From Euclidia mi (Eukaryota > Arthropoda > Insecta > Lepidoptera > Erebidae), in NCBI GenBank assembly GCA_944739405.2, contig OX123185.2, positions 6,817,840-6,881,839 on the forward strand: a stretch of 64,000 nucleotides of DNA. The letters run 5' to 3'. Shown here in pieces: positions 10,849 to 23,039 of the stretch (the first letter of the stretch is position 1; each line of letters begins with the position of its first letter). The notes beneath the pieces were generated by a model. The model searched no databases and was not told the DNA's origin. It worked only from the letters and a program-made list of their open reading frames with translations. The position numbers were made by a program, and so were the translations under genes.

Positions 10849-12280
10849 CATGTTGAATTTATGGGTGTAATTTATCTGTAGTTTTAAGTTTTTTTTATTT
10901 AAATATATCTGTACGTTAATCTTTAAACCATGCGTAATTAAGGATCAGATGACTTTTGTTCTATAATATTATTAAAATAATTTACAACAGTTTAAATAAA
11001 TTACGTAAGTTCTTGAATAGTAATTAAATATCCAGCCATTAAGTGCTAATTCGCATTCACCTTACGTAAACAACAAAACAAGAAATCTTATTTTAATTTG
11101 CAATACGAATATCTCTTATAATCCAAGCATTGAAGGGTCGCCTACAAAAACACTATTTGCCATGTCCAACAAAATGATTCGGCCGAATTCTTTCCATACA
11201 TCCCACGCTGGCATTATCTGCCCTATATCTTATTACATGGGTCAATCTTTTAAGGGCGGTCCTGCATTAGCCTCCTGACCGACCTCAAAGGAAATGGTAG
11301 GAATTGCTCGCTAATGGACGCATTGATTTTCGGGAATCAAACGGTTACTTTGGCGGAGCATCGTGTATAAAAACATGAGGTATCTGGATCTGGGATCCGG
11401 TATCTTTTAAATTCCTGACCTACATTTTAAATTGTAAGTAATTTGATTGCTGAACTATTACGTGTTTTCGGCTGTTCTGCCTAAAAATAAGTAAATATCT
11501 GACTACTCATGTGAAAGTTTGTGAAGATGGATGAGTGTATGTGTGCATGTTTATCTCTCCGGCACGCGAGAACTACCGAAAGGACTTTGACAAAACAACG
11601 CTGACACCCACGCGAGTAAAGAAGTAGCATTTTTAATATTGTTTTCATCTGACTGCTAGTTTTCAAATATTATTATAATTATTTAGTGGTTCATTGTTTG
11701 CTTCTACTTTTCGTATGAGTGGTATCTGGTGACAAAGTATAATATAAGTAGTCCAAAGCCCTTTCATGCGCCTTGACAACAGTACTAATCGTGTCACCAA
11801 TAGGCCAAGTAGTTTATTTCCCGCATGTCCATTTATTTATCACCTAGGAACTAAAAATAGCTACCAAATAAACGCAGTAAGAGAAATTAAAATGTTTATG
11901 TTTAACGAAGCTGTTTCTTTCGTAAACACATTAAGTTGAGACAAGCGTTTTCCTAGCAATGTTTATTGTTACTTACACAACGTCGATTTAGCAATAAACT
12001 TGTCAAATAGTGTACTAAAAGCTGCACTGGATTAAAGCCAGAGATTTTGTTGAAATGTTTAACAAAGACCATTCCGCCAATAATTTTTGTGTAACGTTTT
12101 TCTTTATATTTGAATAACTGTAAAATTTTTCGAAGGGATTCAGTTAAAATAAATGATATTGAACATTCTATTAGTACCTGAGACGAGGAAATTATTTTCG
12201 GTATCGCATTGTTGTTACTAAAGATTTTATGTGTTTGTGTGTTAATTATCTGGTCGCTACTATTACTAGTCAATGCTACC
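10849..12280. other. Intergenic sequence
   Basis: No gene supported. 11160-11420 is less AT-rich and non-repetitive to the eye, with a TATA-like gtgtataaaaacatg near 11363. 11500-11640 resembles a common lepidopteran dispersed repeat. Confidence 0.4.
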
Positions 12281-12335
12281 TACTACAAAGTTTGTTATCT
12301 ATATTGTCTAAATATAGATAACAAACTTTGTAGTA
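12281..12335. repeat. Perfect hairpin, 25-bp arms, 5-nt loop
   Basis: 12281-12305 is the exact reverse complement of 12311-12335; loop gtcta. No TIR/TSD pattern. Confidence 0.95.
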
Positions 12336-12556
12336 TTTGTATCGGTAAAATGTGTAAATGTGTGAAAAATTAAAGCCTGTACTGTAAACCTAGTATGGTG
12401 TTATTTATCTGTGTTGTAAACCAAATATTGTTCATAAGACTTATTTTTCGATATATCTTATTTTCATCATCGTTCTTGCGTTATTCCGGTTGCTTCCGAG
12501 GGAATGTTGTATTTTTTACTCTACTATGTGTATCGTCCGGTGAAAATGATATTATA

Positions 12557-12692
12557 ATACATACATACATACATAGACTCTGTTGCTGCCTGTTTCCCGG
12601 AGGGGTAGGCAGAGACTGCGGAACGCCATTTGCAACGATTCTGACATACCTCTCTTGCTTCATTCACTCCCATCAAGTTTCTCATGCATGAT
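12557..12692. repeat. Dispersed repeat S4, copy 1
   Basis: Starts in an (ATAC)n tract. It shares the core ggcagag..ctgcggaacgccat and catttgcaacgat with 57866-58010, including the run through cttgcttcattcac. Likely a SINE or LINE-tail family. Confidence 0.75.
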
Positions 12693-13941
12693 CTTCTGAT
12701 GTTATAATAAAGCAACGCATTATGAAAGATATAATATAAAAGAATTTTCAAACCATACGTACCACTTGGGTTTGATTCTCAATCAAGACAAACCGCTGTA
12801 ACCACGATTATTACACTTGATTGGGGTCTGTATGTATAAATTAAAAGTAAGAACATTGTTTTTAAAACAAGCTTTCATATACGCTAAACGTATGGGATCA
12901 AGGTATTCGTCAATACGAAACAAACGAGCTCAAACCCGATGGGGTTGGGTCATTTTATTGCGGAGTTCCTGTGGCCAGTTTTCATATCCATCATCGGATC
13001 AGCTTCGTTACATCATAATTTTGTATTGTCACGCAATATACACACAGGCACGTGTAAAATTTCAGCTAAATAGAAATCTGGAAAGTGGGCCTAATTTACC
13101 TTGCAAGATTTTATTACAGATATTGTTATAGGGCGCTATGAACTTGTCCGTCAAAACTGTTTAAATAATTTAAAAATTGGACCAGTATTTTCTACTCTTT
13201 GTTTAAAAGCCCTTCTATAAACAGGAATAATTTAGTAAAATTGCCATAAACAAGAGTTAATATCCCTGTGCCGTACATTTATTCAAGTCAATATGCAACG
13301 GATTATTTATATATTTGGTCGTTTTTTTATTTAAAATAACAGATTCAGCTATCGCGACAAAATGTAACCTCAACGTTATTCTGATGTATCCATATTACTG
13401 ATACTTCCATACTAATATTAAAAATGTAAAGTTTAACATCACAAAGACTCCCAAATTTTTTGAGCTCACCGCTATTCAATGACTGAAGCGACAAAGATAC
13501 ACTTTTGTAATATTAAAAAGTTTCATTCTTCACGTATTGAATAAATGTCAAAATGAAATTCGTGCATTTAATCGCTCTTATGGTGTAATGGTTTTAGAGG
13601 CCACCATTATTGGCAATTTTAAAATTACACCAAGACTTGTGGAATCGATTACTTCACGAGCCAGACAAGTCCTGTCGTGTGGGTGTCATCTACAAAATCG
13701 AGTTTGGGTATTGTTTGTGTAACTTCAATGTTTGTAAAGTCCCCTACGATGGATTTATTTTAGGTGCAAAAGTTGTTTTAAAATAAATAAAGAAACCTTT
13801 TGACGCCATAATCGATATTTATCGCTATAAGAATGTAAATTATTTCAAGATATTTTTTGTTTTTTTTCTTCTCGGTAAAAGAAAATAAATATTTAAATTT
13901 CAAGAATTTCAATTCTAATTGGTCGTTTTAGAAATAGATTA
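12693..13941. other. AT-rich intergenic sequence
   Basis: No supportable gene or terminal repeat; short frames here lack recognisable motifs. Confidence 0.4.
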
Positions 13942-14196
13942 CATCATCATCATCATCATCAGCCTTTAACAGTCTACTGCTGGACTATGCCTCTCCTTCA
14001 AAAGGAGGAATTGGCCTACTATACCTGGCCAAACGGGTTAGTATAGGGTTTGTATCAAGTTTTCCTTCTCTTACAGTGGCTGTTCTCTGGATATATTATC
14101 CAGAGAACAGCCACTGCTCCCTCTGTCGGCTCTAACGACACCCATGGAATGATATGGGGTGGTGAAATTCCGTATTCTTAATCCGTCACCACACGG
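13942..14196. repeat. Dispersed repeat S5, copy 1 (with an internal hairpin)
   Basis: Starts at a (CAT)n tract and ends at gtcaccacacgga. The same order of segments is at 41874-42098 and 44974-45212. This copy differs by a palindrome at 14074-14116 that the other two lack. Confidence 0.85.
14074..14116. repeat. Perfect hairpin, 20-bp arms, 3-nt loop
   Basis: 14074-14093 is the exact reverse complement of 14097-14116. The sister repeats read straight through the same place without an inversion. Confidence 0.95.
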
Positions 14197-14205
14197 ATTT
14201 AAGTA

Positions 14206-14876
14206 GATTACAAATAGCCAAATTTATAACAATATACCTACTTATTTTTAATAACGACTCATTATAAAAATGCCCATTTGAAACTATCAAGTGGTATAAC
14301 AATTATTCCTTTCTATAACGCAACCAAATGATTGTCATAATTGACAATCATTAGGTTAAAACTACAAAAATAGTGACTGAAGAAATAATATGCGATGCGA
14401 CACTGTGTGACCTCATTCATTTATTTATTTCGTTTAGTTAAACTATCCTAGGGAGAAAACAACACCTTAGGGGGGAGGAATGTCAAGGAACAAGGATTGT
14501 TGAATAGAAAGATTGAATCCACAATGATTGCTATATATTTTAGGAAGAATTGCAATGTGAATTAACCCGACAGTCCGGGCGTGGTTCGGTTTAAGGCTTG
14601 GACGTGGTTGCTGTTTAGGACAGAATGCAATTTAACATTTATATACAACTTTGCAATACATTGCAAACTTGTAAATGTCAAAAGTTTCAAGCAATTAATT
14701 GCACACAGGCACAATCAATCACGACAACGACTAAATTGTATCAACGGAGCAGTACGTATACCTACCATAATTATTATAACAAGGCGATCTTCCTTCTTAG
14801 CACTAATCTATGGTGTCATCAAAATCTATAGCTCACGGCTTTCTATCGCAATCAGAGCTGAGATAATTGTCGTGGC
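14206..14876. other. AT-rich intergenic sequence
   Basis: Nothing supportable; small overlapping frames near 14600-14880 have no recognisable domain. Confidence 0.4.
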
Positions 14877-15060
14877 TTAGACATAAAGACATAAAGACAT
14901 ATTTATTTCTGCATTTTGGTTGTTTACAACACTTATACATGTCAATACCCTATTCTAGATGAAGCCGGCTTTTCCTAGCTAAATGACTTCTTGAGAAGAA
15001 AGGCCGAAACAAACTCAGAGTCATTGTTTTTTTTTTTGTCACTTCAATTTCTTTAGTCTT
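14877..15060 (-). repeat. Possible LINE 3' tail remnant
   Basis: Begins with three agacata/acataaag units then atttatttctgcattttgg, a wording typical of minus-strand LINE 3' ends in moths. It ends in a poly-T tract near 15028-15039. Confidence 0.45.
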
Positions 15061-15407
15061 TTCTTCATCTTTTAAAGTCCAGACAAAAAAGGGTTTAGTA
15101 TGCAAGTACAATGCAGGAAATTATCTGACGCTTTTGACTGACTCGGCCCACTGATGGCCCGCATTCAACAGCAATCGTACGGCTCTACCTTAATTGAGGG
15201 AGCCAGCACGATCTGTATCACTATGCCTCCACGCCATCAGAAGGTGTATGCATAAGCATGTCAGCCTAAGCCATCAGACAGGTTGCCACAACTATTTGTT
15301 TATATGTTTAATAATGCCCACATCGTACTCACAACTTTACATGCTAATACACAGTAAAATACATGTTGCAAACAATAAGTAAAAATAATAAAAATTTAAA
15401 CAATAAA

Positions 15408-15675
15408 ATGTCATATATTTAAAATGTCGGAAAATATTATTAAATGTCAGAAAAATATTATTGAATGTCAATTTATGAATAATAATATATTACTTAAGTA
15501 ATTTTAAATGTCAAAAGAAAATAAATAAAATAACAATGTCAAATCAAACAATGTCAAAACAAAATAAATAAAATTACAAATGTCAAATTAAAAATGTCAA
15601 AATGTAAAAATATAAGTATTACAAATGTAAATAAAAATATCATGTCACTAATTTCAAAATGTCAAAATTCATAAT
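15408..15675. repeat. Degenerate TGTCAAA-rich tract in LINE B 3' region
   Basis: TGTCA occurs about every 10-30 bases in AT-rich filler. It probably belongs to the LINE 3' UTR; CR1-group LINEs often end in short repeats. Confidence 0.6.
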
Positions 15676-15683
15676 TTTTAAAC

Positions 15684-16847
15684 TCAATTCCAGGCATTTT
15701 TGTCTGCTAAATAATCTTTAACTGTGTAATAAGCTTTTGAACACAAGCTCTGTTTAATAAATACTTTGAATTTATTAATACTTAGTTCCTGAATATTGCC
15801 TGGAATTTTGTTGTAAAAACGTATGCTTTGACACTTGTATGAGTTACTTATTTTTTGTAGTCTAGTTGAAGGTAGAACAAGTTTGTTTTTATTTCGTGTG
15901 TTTAAATTATGAATGTCGCTGAATTTAGAAAACATATTTATATTTTTCCTGACATATAACAAGTTCTCATAAATGTATTGAGATGCGACAGTCATTATCT
16001 TAATTTCTTTAAATTTTTCCCTCAGTGAATGCCTTGAACCAAGACTGTATATTGCACGAATAGCCCGCTTCTGCAGTACAAACACAGTTTGAATGTCAGC
16101 TGCGTTGCCCCATAATAAAATGCCATATGTCATTATGCTGTGGAAATAACTAAAATATACTAATCTGGCTGTATCTATATCAGTTAACTGACGAATTTTG
16201 TAAACCGCGTATGCTGCAGAGCTAAGTCTATTCGACAACTGACCTATATGTGGGCCCCACTGTAGCTTAGAATCTAAGGTTATGCCTAAGAATACGGTGT
16301 TATCTATAAGATCCAACTCTTCTCCATTCAAACATATGTTAGGTTTAACTTGTTTTACATTCGGTCTTGAAAATCGTATACATTTTGTTTTTCTTTCATT
16401 TAACAGTAAATTGTTAGCTGTAAACCATTTAACTACTTTAGAGAGAGCGTTATTTACATCGTCATTATTTGATTGTTGTCGTCTTAGTTTAAAAATAAGT
16501 GATGTATCATCAGCAAATAACACTATCTCTTCATTATTTTGCATAATGTATGGCAAATCATTAATATATACAAGGAAAAGGAATGGACCAAGAATTGAAC
16601 CTTGCGGCACTCCCATTGTGACCACTGAACCCATAGAAACTTTTCCATTTACCTCAACTCTCTGTATCCTATTACTCAAGTATGATGTTAGGAGATCCAA
16701 AGCAGTGTTCTTAACTCCATAGTAATGTAATTTCCTGATCAATGTTTCATGAAACACGCAATCAAAAGCCTTAGATAAGTCACAAAAAACTCCCAGAGCA
16801 TCATGCGACTCCTCCCAGGCATCAAAAATACTATCTAAAAGCTCAGT
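15684..16847 (-). pseudogene. LINE B ORF2 reverse transcriptase, C-terminal part
   Basis: Open from the truncation point to the stop at 15684. Motifs in order: FCDLSKAFDCV (first catalytic Asp, near 16780), GVPQGSILGPFLFLVYINDL, LFADDTSLI, then KTKCIRFSR, FLGITLDSKLQWGPHI and a C-terminal region ending DYLADKNAWN. It lacks the RT N-terminal motifs and the endonuclease. No internal stop in about 388 codons, so the copy may be rather young, but it cannot work alone. I chose the upstream limit at the loss of homology, since the first ATG (16757) lies inside the RT. Confidence 0.88.
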
Positions 16848-16850
16848 TTA

Positions 16851-17100
16851 GTAAACCTAAACTGTGCTTGGTCTGGTGGCCGTTCCTGTGGCGCATTAAT
16901 CAGAGAGTACTGAGTTAACTGTTGTCTTATTGGTGCCCCTCTCCTGACAATCGACTCATCAAAGTGCTCAAACAACCAATGTTTGCGAAGTTCGTTGCTC
17001 GCGTCATATTTAATTCGCTTGGACGGCGACTGTGGCGTTTTACTCCGCTGGTAAATGCATCGACGACTAGAGTAAGCAATCAGTATTGAATAGAACATAC
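16851..17100 (-). other. Unrecognised open frame
   Basis: An open minus-strand frame of 87 codons from an ATG near 17098. Part reads KTPQSPSKRIKYDASNELRK. It is cut on its downstream side by LINE B. I do not recognise it; it may be a fragment of a host exon or an unknown element, or chance. Confidence 0.25.
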
Positions 17101-17152
17101 CAACCTAATCCTTCGATAATTTACTTGTTTAAAACTAAATGCCTAAAGCATT

Positions 17153-17326
17153 TCAAGGTATTCCAGGATACTGATCCAAATTAATGCACAGCGTTGCAAC
17201 TGGATCACAGCGACATTTACTCGCGCTGCCGCGTCGTCCGATGTGACACAAAGCGTCAGCAATTTTGCCACCACGAAATGCTGAGACTGCTGTGTGCAAT
17301 GCAAGCAGCTCCACATCATTCACCAT
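17153..17326 (-). other. Short unrecognised open frame, 57 codons
   Basis: Starts at the ATG at 17324-17326 and includes HTAVSAFRGGKIADALCHIG and a Cys pair (CRC). Less AT-biased than its surroundings and not part of a repeat I can see. Lies directly upstream of the frame at 16851-17100 on the same strand. No family assigned. Confidence 0.25.
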
Positions 17327-17369
17327 GGTTTCCCTCTATTCCCTCTGCATTAATCTGCCGAGCAAATAA

Positions 17370-18700
17370 TATAAAATGATAAATCCCCAAAATGCTCCAA
17401 TTATCCTCATTAAATTATGTCCATGTCTGGAAAGCAATCAAACTGGGCTGATCAATATGGTTTCGTAACGTCCCTATCATCAACCCCTATTGTTTTTATT
17501 TTATCAATGATATACAGTTAAGTGAAGTTCAATCGATGTCACTAAACTGTTATGAAATTAAACTCCTGCAGTAAAATCACTTAGTAACTTTTATTTGTTC
17601 ACTTTTACACTTTGTAGGTATGCACTGATTTACAACTATACCACCAAATAGCCTGCGCTAGACGTCTTTACTGCTCGAAAGTACCAAAACGATTGCTCTG
17701 CCGCCTGACAAGCTAAAATATTCTCCCACTCTAAAAGGAAATGACAACTTCATAAGCGACAGCCAACCGAAATGCAGCAAATAACGTCCATCACAACCTA
17801 TTTACAAAATTGCTTGATAAATTGAGTAATGACAATTTAAATTAATAATTTAACTATAATCAATTATTAACTGATTTGTTTATAGATATATTCTTAACTA
17901 GAAAATATTCTTTCAATAAATGTGGCTATAACTACTAGCGGAATCTGTTTGTAGCAGTCGAATCATTTAAAAATGTTTCATAAATACAATTTCATTGTCA
18001 AAATCATTACAAAACCAATAACAAAAGGCATCAACTTAAAGATCAAACAAACGTAACAAATAACAATTTTGATGCTAAGATAAAAATGCAAGTGTCTTCT
18101 CGATTATAATGTAAATAAATAATTTACCTTGTCAGATAAAAATCAACGAACGCCGACGTGCATGCGAATTTTGTATTCCAATAATTTTATATACTGACAG
18201 ACTTATATAGACTGAATTGAAAACCTATTTTTTTAAGTCATATAACAGGAATAGACAGTTATTGTATTATCAAGAAACAGCACCCTTTCGCAGCTATACA
18301 AAATGCCAGATCTTCCCTACTCTTAGATATGAAACCTGTCGATAGACTTCTTTTATACGAATCATGAATAGCTACAGCTTCAAAGTGCAATTTTCTGTAT
18401 TTATAACATTCGGCAAAACGGGCATTTATCAAGCATTTGCGAGTTAAAAATAAAATTATTTAACCATTAGAGTGTTATAATCTTATAATACTTATAATGC
18501 GCGTATAATATAACTAACTACCTTAAGCGATAATGGACGTTTCGTGTTATGGCTGTGGATTTAATCGCAACGCAGCCTTTTTTGTCGATATTCCCATTTA
18601 GGGCCGGAACATATATGACGGAAGATCCGTCGCGTTTTATCGGTCGCGTAACGCCAATACATACAAATGTATAGAAAAACGTTCAACCATTCACACCTGA
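17370..18700. other. AT-rich intergenic sequence
   Basis: No gene or repeat that I can support. A GC-richer stretch near 18600-18660 rich in ccgtcgcg words has the look of an element edge, without a partner that I found. Confidence 0.4.
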
Positions 18701-18702
18701 CC

Positions 18703-18741
18703 GATAATCCGTTAGTACGTCGAGCGTACTAACGGATTATC
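18703..18741. repeat. Perfect hairpin, 17-bp arms, 5-nt loop
   Basis: 18703-18719 is the exact reverse complement of 18725-18741; loop tcgag. Confidence 0.95.
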
Positions 18742-18872
18742 CGTCGACGTCGCGCGCACCACGCACCACGTGAATTTTGACCTTTGAGTAAGGAATATAA
18801 ATGGAGAGGGCAAATAGTAAGTACATATAGAAAAATTACATTATTCACACATATTATTTTATTTTATATTTT

Positions 18873-18940
18873 TATAGACTCACGGCTGTATCCCCTTAGG
18901 GGTAGGCAGAAGTGTAATATTACACCCACATTTCGATATG
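18873..18940 (-). repeat. SINE S2, 3' fragment
   Basis: Shares tagactcac, ccttaggggtaggcaga and tgtaatattacacccac with the minus-strand copies at 58168 and 62012. Confidence 0.75.
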
Positions 18941-19434
18941 ATTTTTTTTATACACATATATACAAAACCGACATAAAGCCACCAAACATAGTGTTGTCTC
19001 GTTTTGTCTTAGGGATATCTCTGAATATATAAAGAGATAGCCATAGTTTACTGAATAAATTAATCATGACGATATTTTATTAGAAATGTCATTCGTGCCA
19101 CTATCGCTATATTTTTCGCCAAGGTTTGTGGTACATCTGCTGTGAAATCGTTTTCTATCGAACATAATAATTTTGTTTTTGTGCATAAATATGTCTAAAA
19201 ATACGATATTGGCTCTCAGAGAATATTTTGTTACATGTTTCATACAAGGGTCGTCTTTCGCTTTGCCATGTTTGCCCACATTTGCATTATGGAATAAACT
19301 AATCTGGCAAAAGATTTAAACTAACAAAGGTAACTTACTACAAAAATGTATTATTCTCCTCTAACCGGCTCCATATCGATATCGATTACATTCTGGAGAA
19401 CAACCCAAATGGCAGCCATTTTATTTGCCCAACG
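18941..19434. other. Intergenic sequence
   Basis: No supportable feature. Confidence 0.4.
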
Positions 19435-19486
19435 TTTCGTAGGTGTGCACGCTAATTTCGTAGGTGTGCACGCTAAATTCGTAGGT
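19435..19486. repeat. 21-bp tandem repeat, about 2.5 copies
   Basis: Unit tttcgtaggtgtgcacgctaa at 19435-19455 and 19456-19476, then a partial third. Confidence 0.9.
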
Positions 19487-20850
19487 ATTGGACATACCAT
19501 ATCCATGTCATTCCCAGATCGGTGATTTTAAGATCGTAAGATTCCAGGGCCGTCAGACCTTACTTATTTTTTCAGAAACGAAATGTGTAGAATAATGTAG
19601 TATTAGTATGTGCTATGAGTGTACGCATATTTGCTAGCTTGGATCGAGGGCCAATTTTTGGGTATGAGGTGCTAAAGGTCCACGGGAACAAATTCCAAAC
19701 ATATATATAGAGAAAATATTTTGTGTCTTACTCTGCAACTGTAGTCTGAAACCCCTTCTATATCATTTGTATAAGTTTTGTGAAAAACCGTAACCAAATC
19801 GTATTATCGTCTTTTATTTTTGAATCTCCATACCTAAATAGGATATATATTCAAATAACGCTTGTTGGCTACTATAAAAAATCTTCGAAGTCCGACATAT
19901 TTTTAATAGTCAAACTCGAATTACAATATAAATAACTACTGGACTTCAGTGACTACATAACATCAGGGAACAAGAAAAATGATTAGGTAAAAGAATATGA
20001 CAGTAAAATATTGAGCTGCCCTGAGTACGGCCCTGCACGAACAAACTTATATGTGTGCATAATAGCCACGCTTTTAGCGAATGTGTGCAGATACGCTCGA
20101 CGCATTTTCCGTCAGATGTGTACCGATTCATTCGACGGAATACACGCGACCGAAGATACGTTCGACGCATCTTCGGTCAGGTATGTGCCGCCCCTTATTG
20201 TGGATTGCGGTAATAATGAAACTTTGTTCGGGCAATTGACGACTGATACTGTTTCGGAAATGAGCGGCCTTTTTGACGCTGTATAAAATTTTATTTTCAT
20301 TACGAGCGCCAGAAATGTTTGAGCTTGTTCACTCAAATGGGCAGCGCATGGGGGCTGTTTACATTTTCAAGTAAAATTGGGCGATGCCTGTTTAAAATTA
20401 ATAGCAATCTGTCTTACCCTTGTTTGTTGTACGGAAAGATCGTTTGTGTTTATACTTTTATTGTGTGTGTTTAAGCAATTATTGTAGTTGATCTAACAGA
20501 TATTGTAATTATACACGGCTGGTGTTAATCACTCAATTAAACCATGCCCGCTGATTTTAAAAAGACTTTTGAATAACAATTACCTAATTAGCAAAACATT
20601 ATTTTGATAAACAGATTGCTTGAACTGCTTGGAAAAACGAATCGGCAAACGCGATAAGAAGTATTGACGGTAGCACTTCTAATTCTATCGAAAATTTTAT
20701 CCGATATTTTCACCGTCCATAAGGTAAGGGATATCTGATCCGATCGATAAAGGATAGAGCCACATAAAATTTTATGTCTTGTATTTTTAGGCGTTGTTAT
20801 TGATTGTTATTATCATATCTGACCTACTTAATAGGGAACAGCTGTTAAAT
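19487..20850. other. Intergenic sequence with CG-rich internal repeats near 20090-20190
   Basis: 20090-20190 has imperfect repeats of cgmtcgacgcat and a small inverted pair (accgaagat/atcttcggt). No coding function seen. Confidence 0.4.
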
Positions 20851-20851
20851 A

Positions 20852-20934
20852 TTTTCTACTATGGCTGCTACTAGTGATTGGAAAAACGAATTAATATGGT
20901 TATTTTATCACTAGCAACAGCCATAGTAGAAAAG
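20852..20934. repeat. Inverted repeat, 27-bp arms with 2 mismatches
   Basis: 20852-20878 pairs with 20908-20934, with a 29-base spacer. It abuts the duplicated block starting at 20937. Confidence 0.85.
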
Positions 20935-20936
20935 CG

Positions 20937-21840
20937 GTGGGACAGTTTATATACTGGATCGATGATGAACCTACGCGACCAGCTAAAACAAGTGTTCAAT
21001 ATTGATACTAGGTATTGGCTTTTTTCATAACTCGTCTTAAAGTTATCGTCTTTGATAGTTTATTTAAAATAGTTTACATTTGAAACTAAAAATACGGACT
21101 AAATATAAAATTTCGTCTATATTTTGATGAGCTATCAAATGTACAACACACAAATAAAAATAACTAAGCCATAATTATTTTCATAAATGCAACGAACGAA
21201 TATCCAGCGCATTTTTAACTCAAACACGAAGCTACACAGGAGCAAAACAACCGAATTCCTGCGTCGACAAACACTGTAGTAAAATTCTCGTCACAGAAGC
21301 AACGTTATTTGAATCTGTTTCTTGCAAAACAAACAGACAGGTGAACTCTCTGTACAAATGGCCCGCATACACTCATTACACCCCACGCAATTCACAAGGA
21401 TTATCTTTTGAGGCCCTTTAAGGATTCACTTAGTCCCTATGTAAATTACACGAAAAACTTAGATTTGTATTCCGAAGGTGTCACTTCATTATTACTCGTA
21501 TGAAGGGAGAATTAGGAATGTTGACATATCTACGCACATTTCACAAATTACGGTTAAGAAAATAATACTTAACTGTTGTAATCCGGTAAGGTAGTGAACA
21601 TTTATCGATATTATTAAAATATTGTTTAATATTTTAATAATTATATCCCAATAAGCGGCAATAGGCTCGCCACCTATTACGTGGGATCAAAACACTGGCG
21701 AAAAGTGGGCGTTTAATATGCCTCTACCTACCCCTTCGGGGAATTAGGCGTGAGTCTATGTATGTATGTATGTATGTTTAACATTGTTATTGGTGCAATT
21801 TAATTGTTTTGCTGAATATTATTTAATTTTATTATTAATA
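20937..21840 (+). repeat. Dispersed duplication, copy 1
   Basis: Near-identical, in the same orientation, to 60372-61130. Starts at the last bases of an S1a SINE (gtgggacag) and continues about 700 bp of otherwise unrecognised sequence. This copy also contains an S2 SINE insertion (about 21654-21777) that copy 2 lacks. Confidence 0.9.
21654..21777 (+). repeat. SINE S2, 5'-truncated
   Basis: From gcaataggctcgcc through ctacctaccccttcgggg to a (TATG)n tail; same as the 3' half of 30667-30998. Absent from the matching place at about 61068. Confidence 0.85.
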
Positions 21841-21854
21841 TAATTCTCTGAGAG

Positions 21855-22184
21855 ATGAGAATGTTATGATGGATGTGTGGAGTGACAAGAAAGGACAGAA
21901 TTAGGAATGATTACGTTAGAGGTAGTATGAAAGTGGCGCCCATTGATGAAAAGATAAAAGGGAGTCGATTGGCCTGGTATGGACATGTTATGCGGAGAGA
22001 TGAGATGTATGTAGGTTAAAAAGTGATGAATATGCATGTAGAAGGACTAAAAGGGAGAAGACGGCCAAGGAAAAAATGGATGGACTGTGTGAGGATGGAT
22101 ATGAAAGAGAAAAGGGTAAAAGATCGGATGACTGGTGACAGAGAAGTATGGAAGAGAAGGACATACTGCGCCGACCCCAAATAA
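21855..22184 (+). pseudogene. RTE-clade LINE ORF, C-terminal fragment
   Basis: A 110-codon in-frame block with two stops (TGA at codon 5, TAA about codon 56) that reads as the end of an RTE-type ORF: GSRLAWYGHVMRRDEM, then GRRRPRKKWMDCVRMDMKE, then a tail before CADPK and a stop. Non-coding 3' end follows, finishing in an atgatgatt-type tail near 22211. RTE elements are the usual RT source for SINEs with GATGATG tails. Too broken to function. Confidence 0.8.
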
Positions 22185-22211
22185 ATTGGGACCAGGGCCA
22201 GACAATGATGA

Positions 22212-22660
22212 TTAATATAATTCTATGAAACCAACGCTATGTTTGTAAATCTTGTCCTGAGAGCTTATAATAACGTTATTATTTATTTGTTATAACTATT
22301 ATTTGCAACCATTTGGGTTTTATTAAACAATATTCCATAGATAACTAATAAATTTTATAGCCTATTCCAGACAGTAACGGAAGTCTGGAACTCAACTTTT
22401 TGTAAACAACTAATAGAAACGCTCAAGCACGTACGGAGAAAATTAAGCTTCAAAGGCATTGTCAGTATTTTCTTTTCTAATTATCGCTCTTATAATCAAA
22501 AATTGTTTTGTGCATAGATCCTCCTCCCACATCATCGGAAACTTCAGTGTAGCTTACGCCAGTCTCCGGAAAGAATTCATTTTACTTTTAAATGGCTATA
22601 GAAAAATATCATAAAGAACGATACTTTGTTGTTTTTGTATTGCAATTATTTTTATTTATC
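22212..22660. other. AT-rich intergenic sequence
   Basis: No feature seen. Confidence 0.45.
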
Positions 22661-22664
22661 TTAT

Positions 22665-22875
22665 ACTAGTTGACGCAAGCGTCTTCGCACGCACATATTT
22701 TCGATTTGCCCGTTTTGCCCGATCCCATGGGAATTTCGGGAAATCCCGTCTTATTGCACCCCTACGGTCCCCAAGGAAAATACATGCTAAATTTCAGCTT
22801 TTTGCGGTGAGTAGTTTCGGCTGTAGCTTGTCCGTCAGTCAGTCAGTAACGCAAGGATTTTATTTATACAGATAT
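22665..22875. repeat. Dispersed lepidopteran-type repeat
   Basis: Contains cccatgggaatttcggg, aaatttcagcttttt and gtcagtcagtcagt, a composite recurring in many moth genomes by my recollection. No second full copy in this window. Confidence 0.4.
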
Positions 22876-23039
22876 CAAAGAAATGTATGATGTTGTACGA
22901 TTACCTGAGACAGCTGCAACAACCTATATACAAGTTACAGGATTAAAATTGTATTTATAAAATCAATAAAGTCATTATTCAAAAAGAAATGTTATATTCA
23001 TTCTAGTTGTGTAGCCGTTTTGATAATCGTCAAAATTAA

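Larger units (their letters stand above)
15380..16850 (-). mobile_element. LINE B, CR1-like, 5'-truncated
   Basis: Minus-strand fragment with the RT C-terminal half and an unusual 3' region (15408-15675) made of loosely spaced AATGTC/TGTCAAA units. The coding sequence stops abruptly at about 16847, where unrelated sequence begins. Confidence 0.8.
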
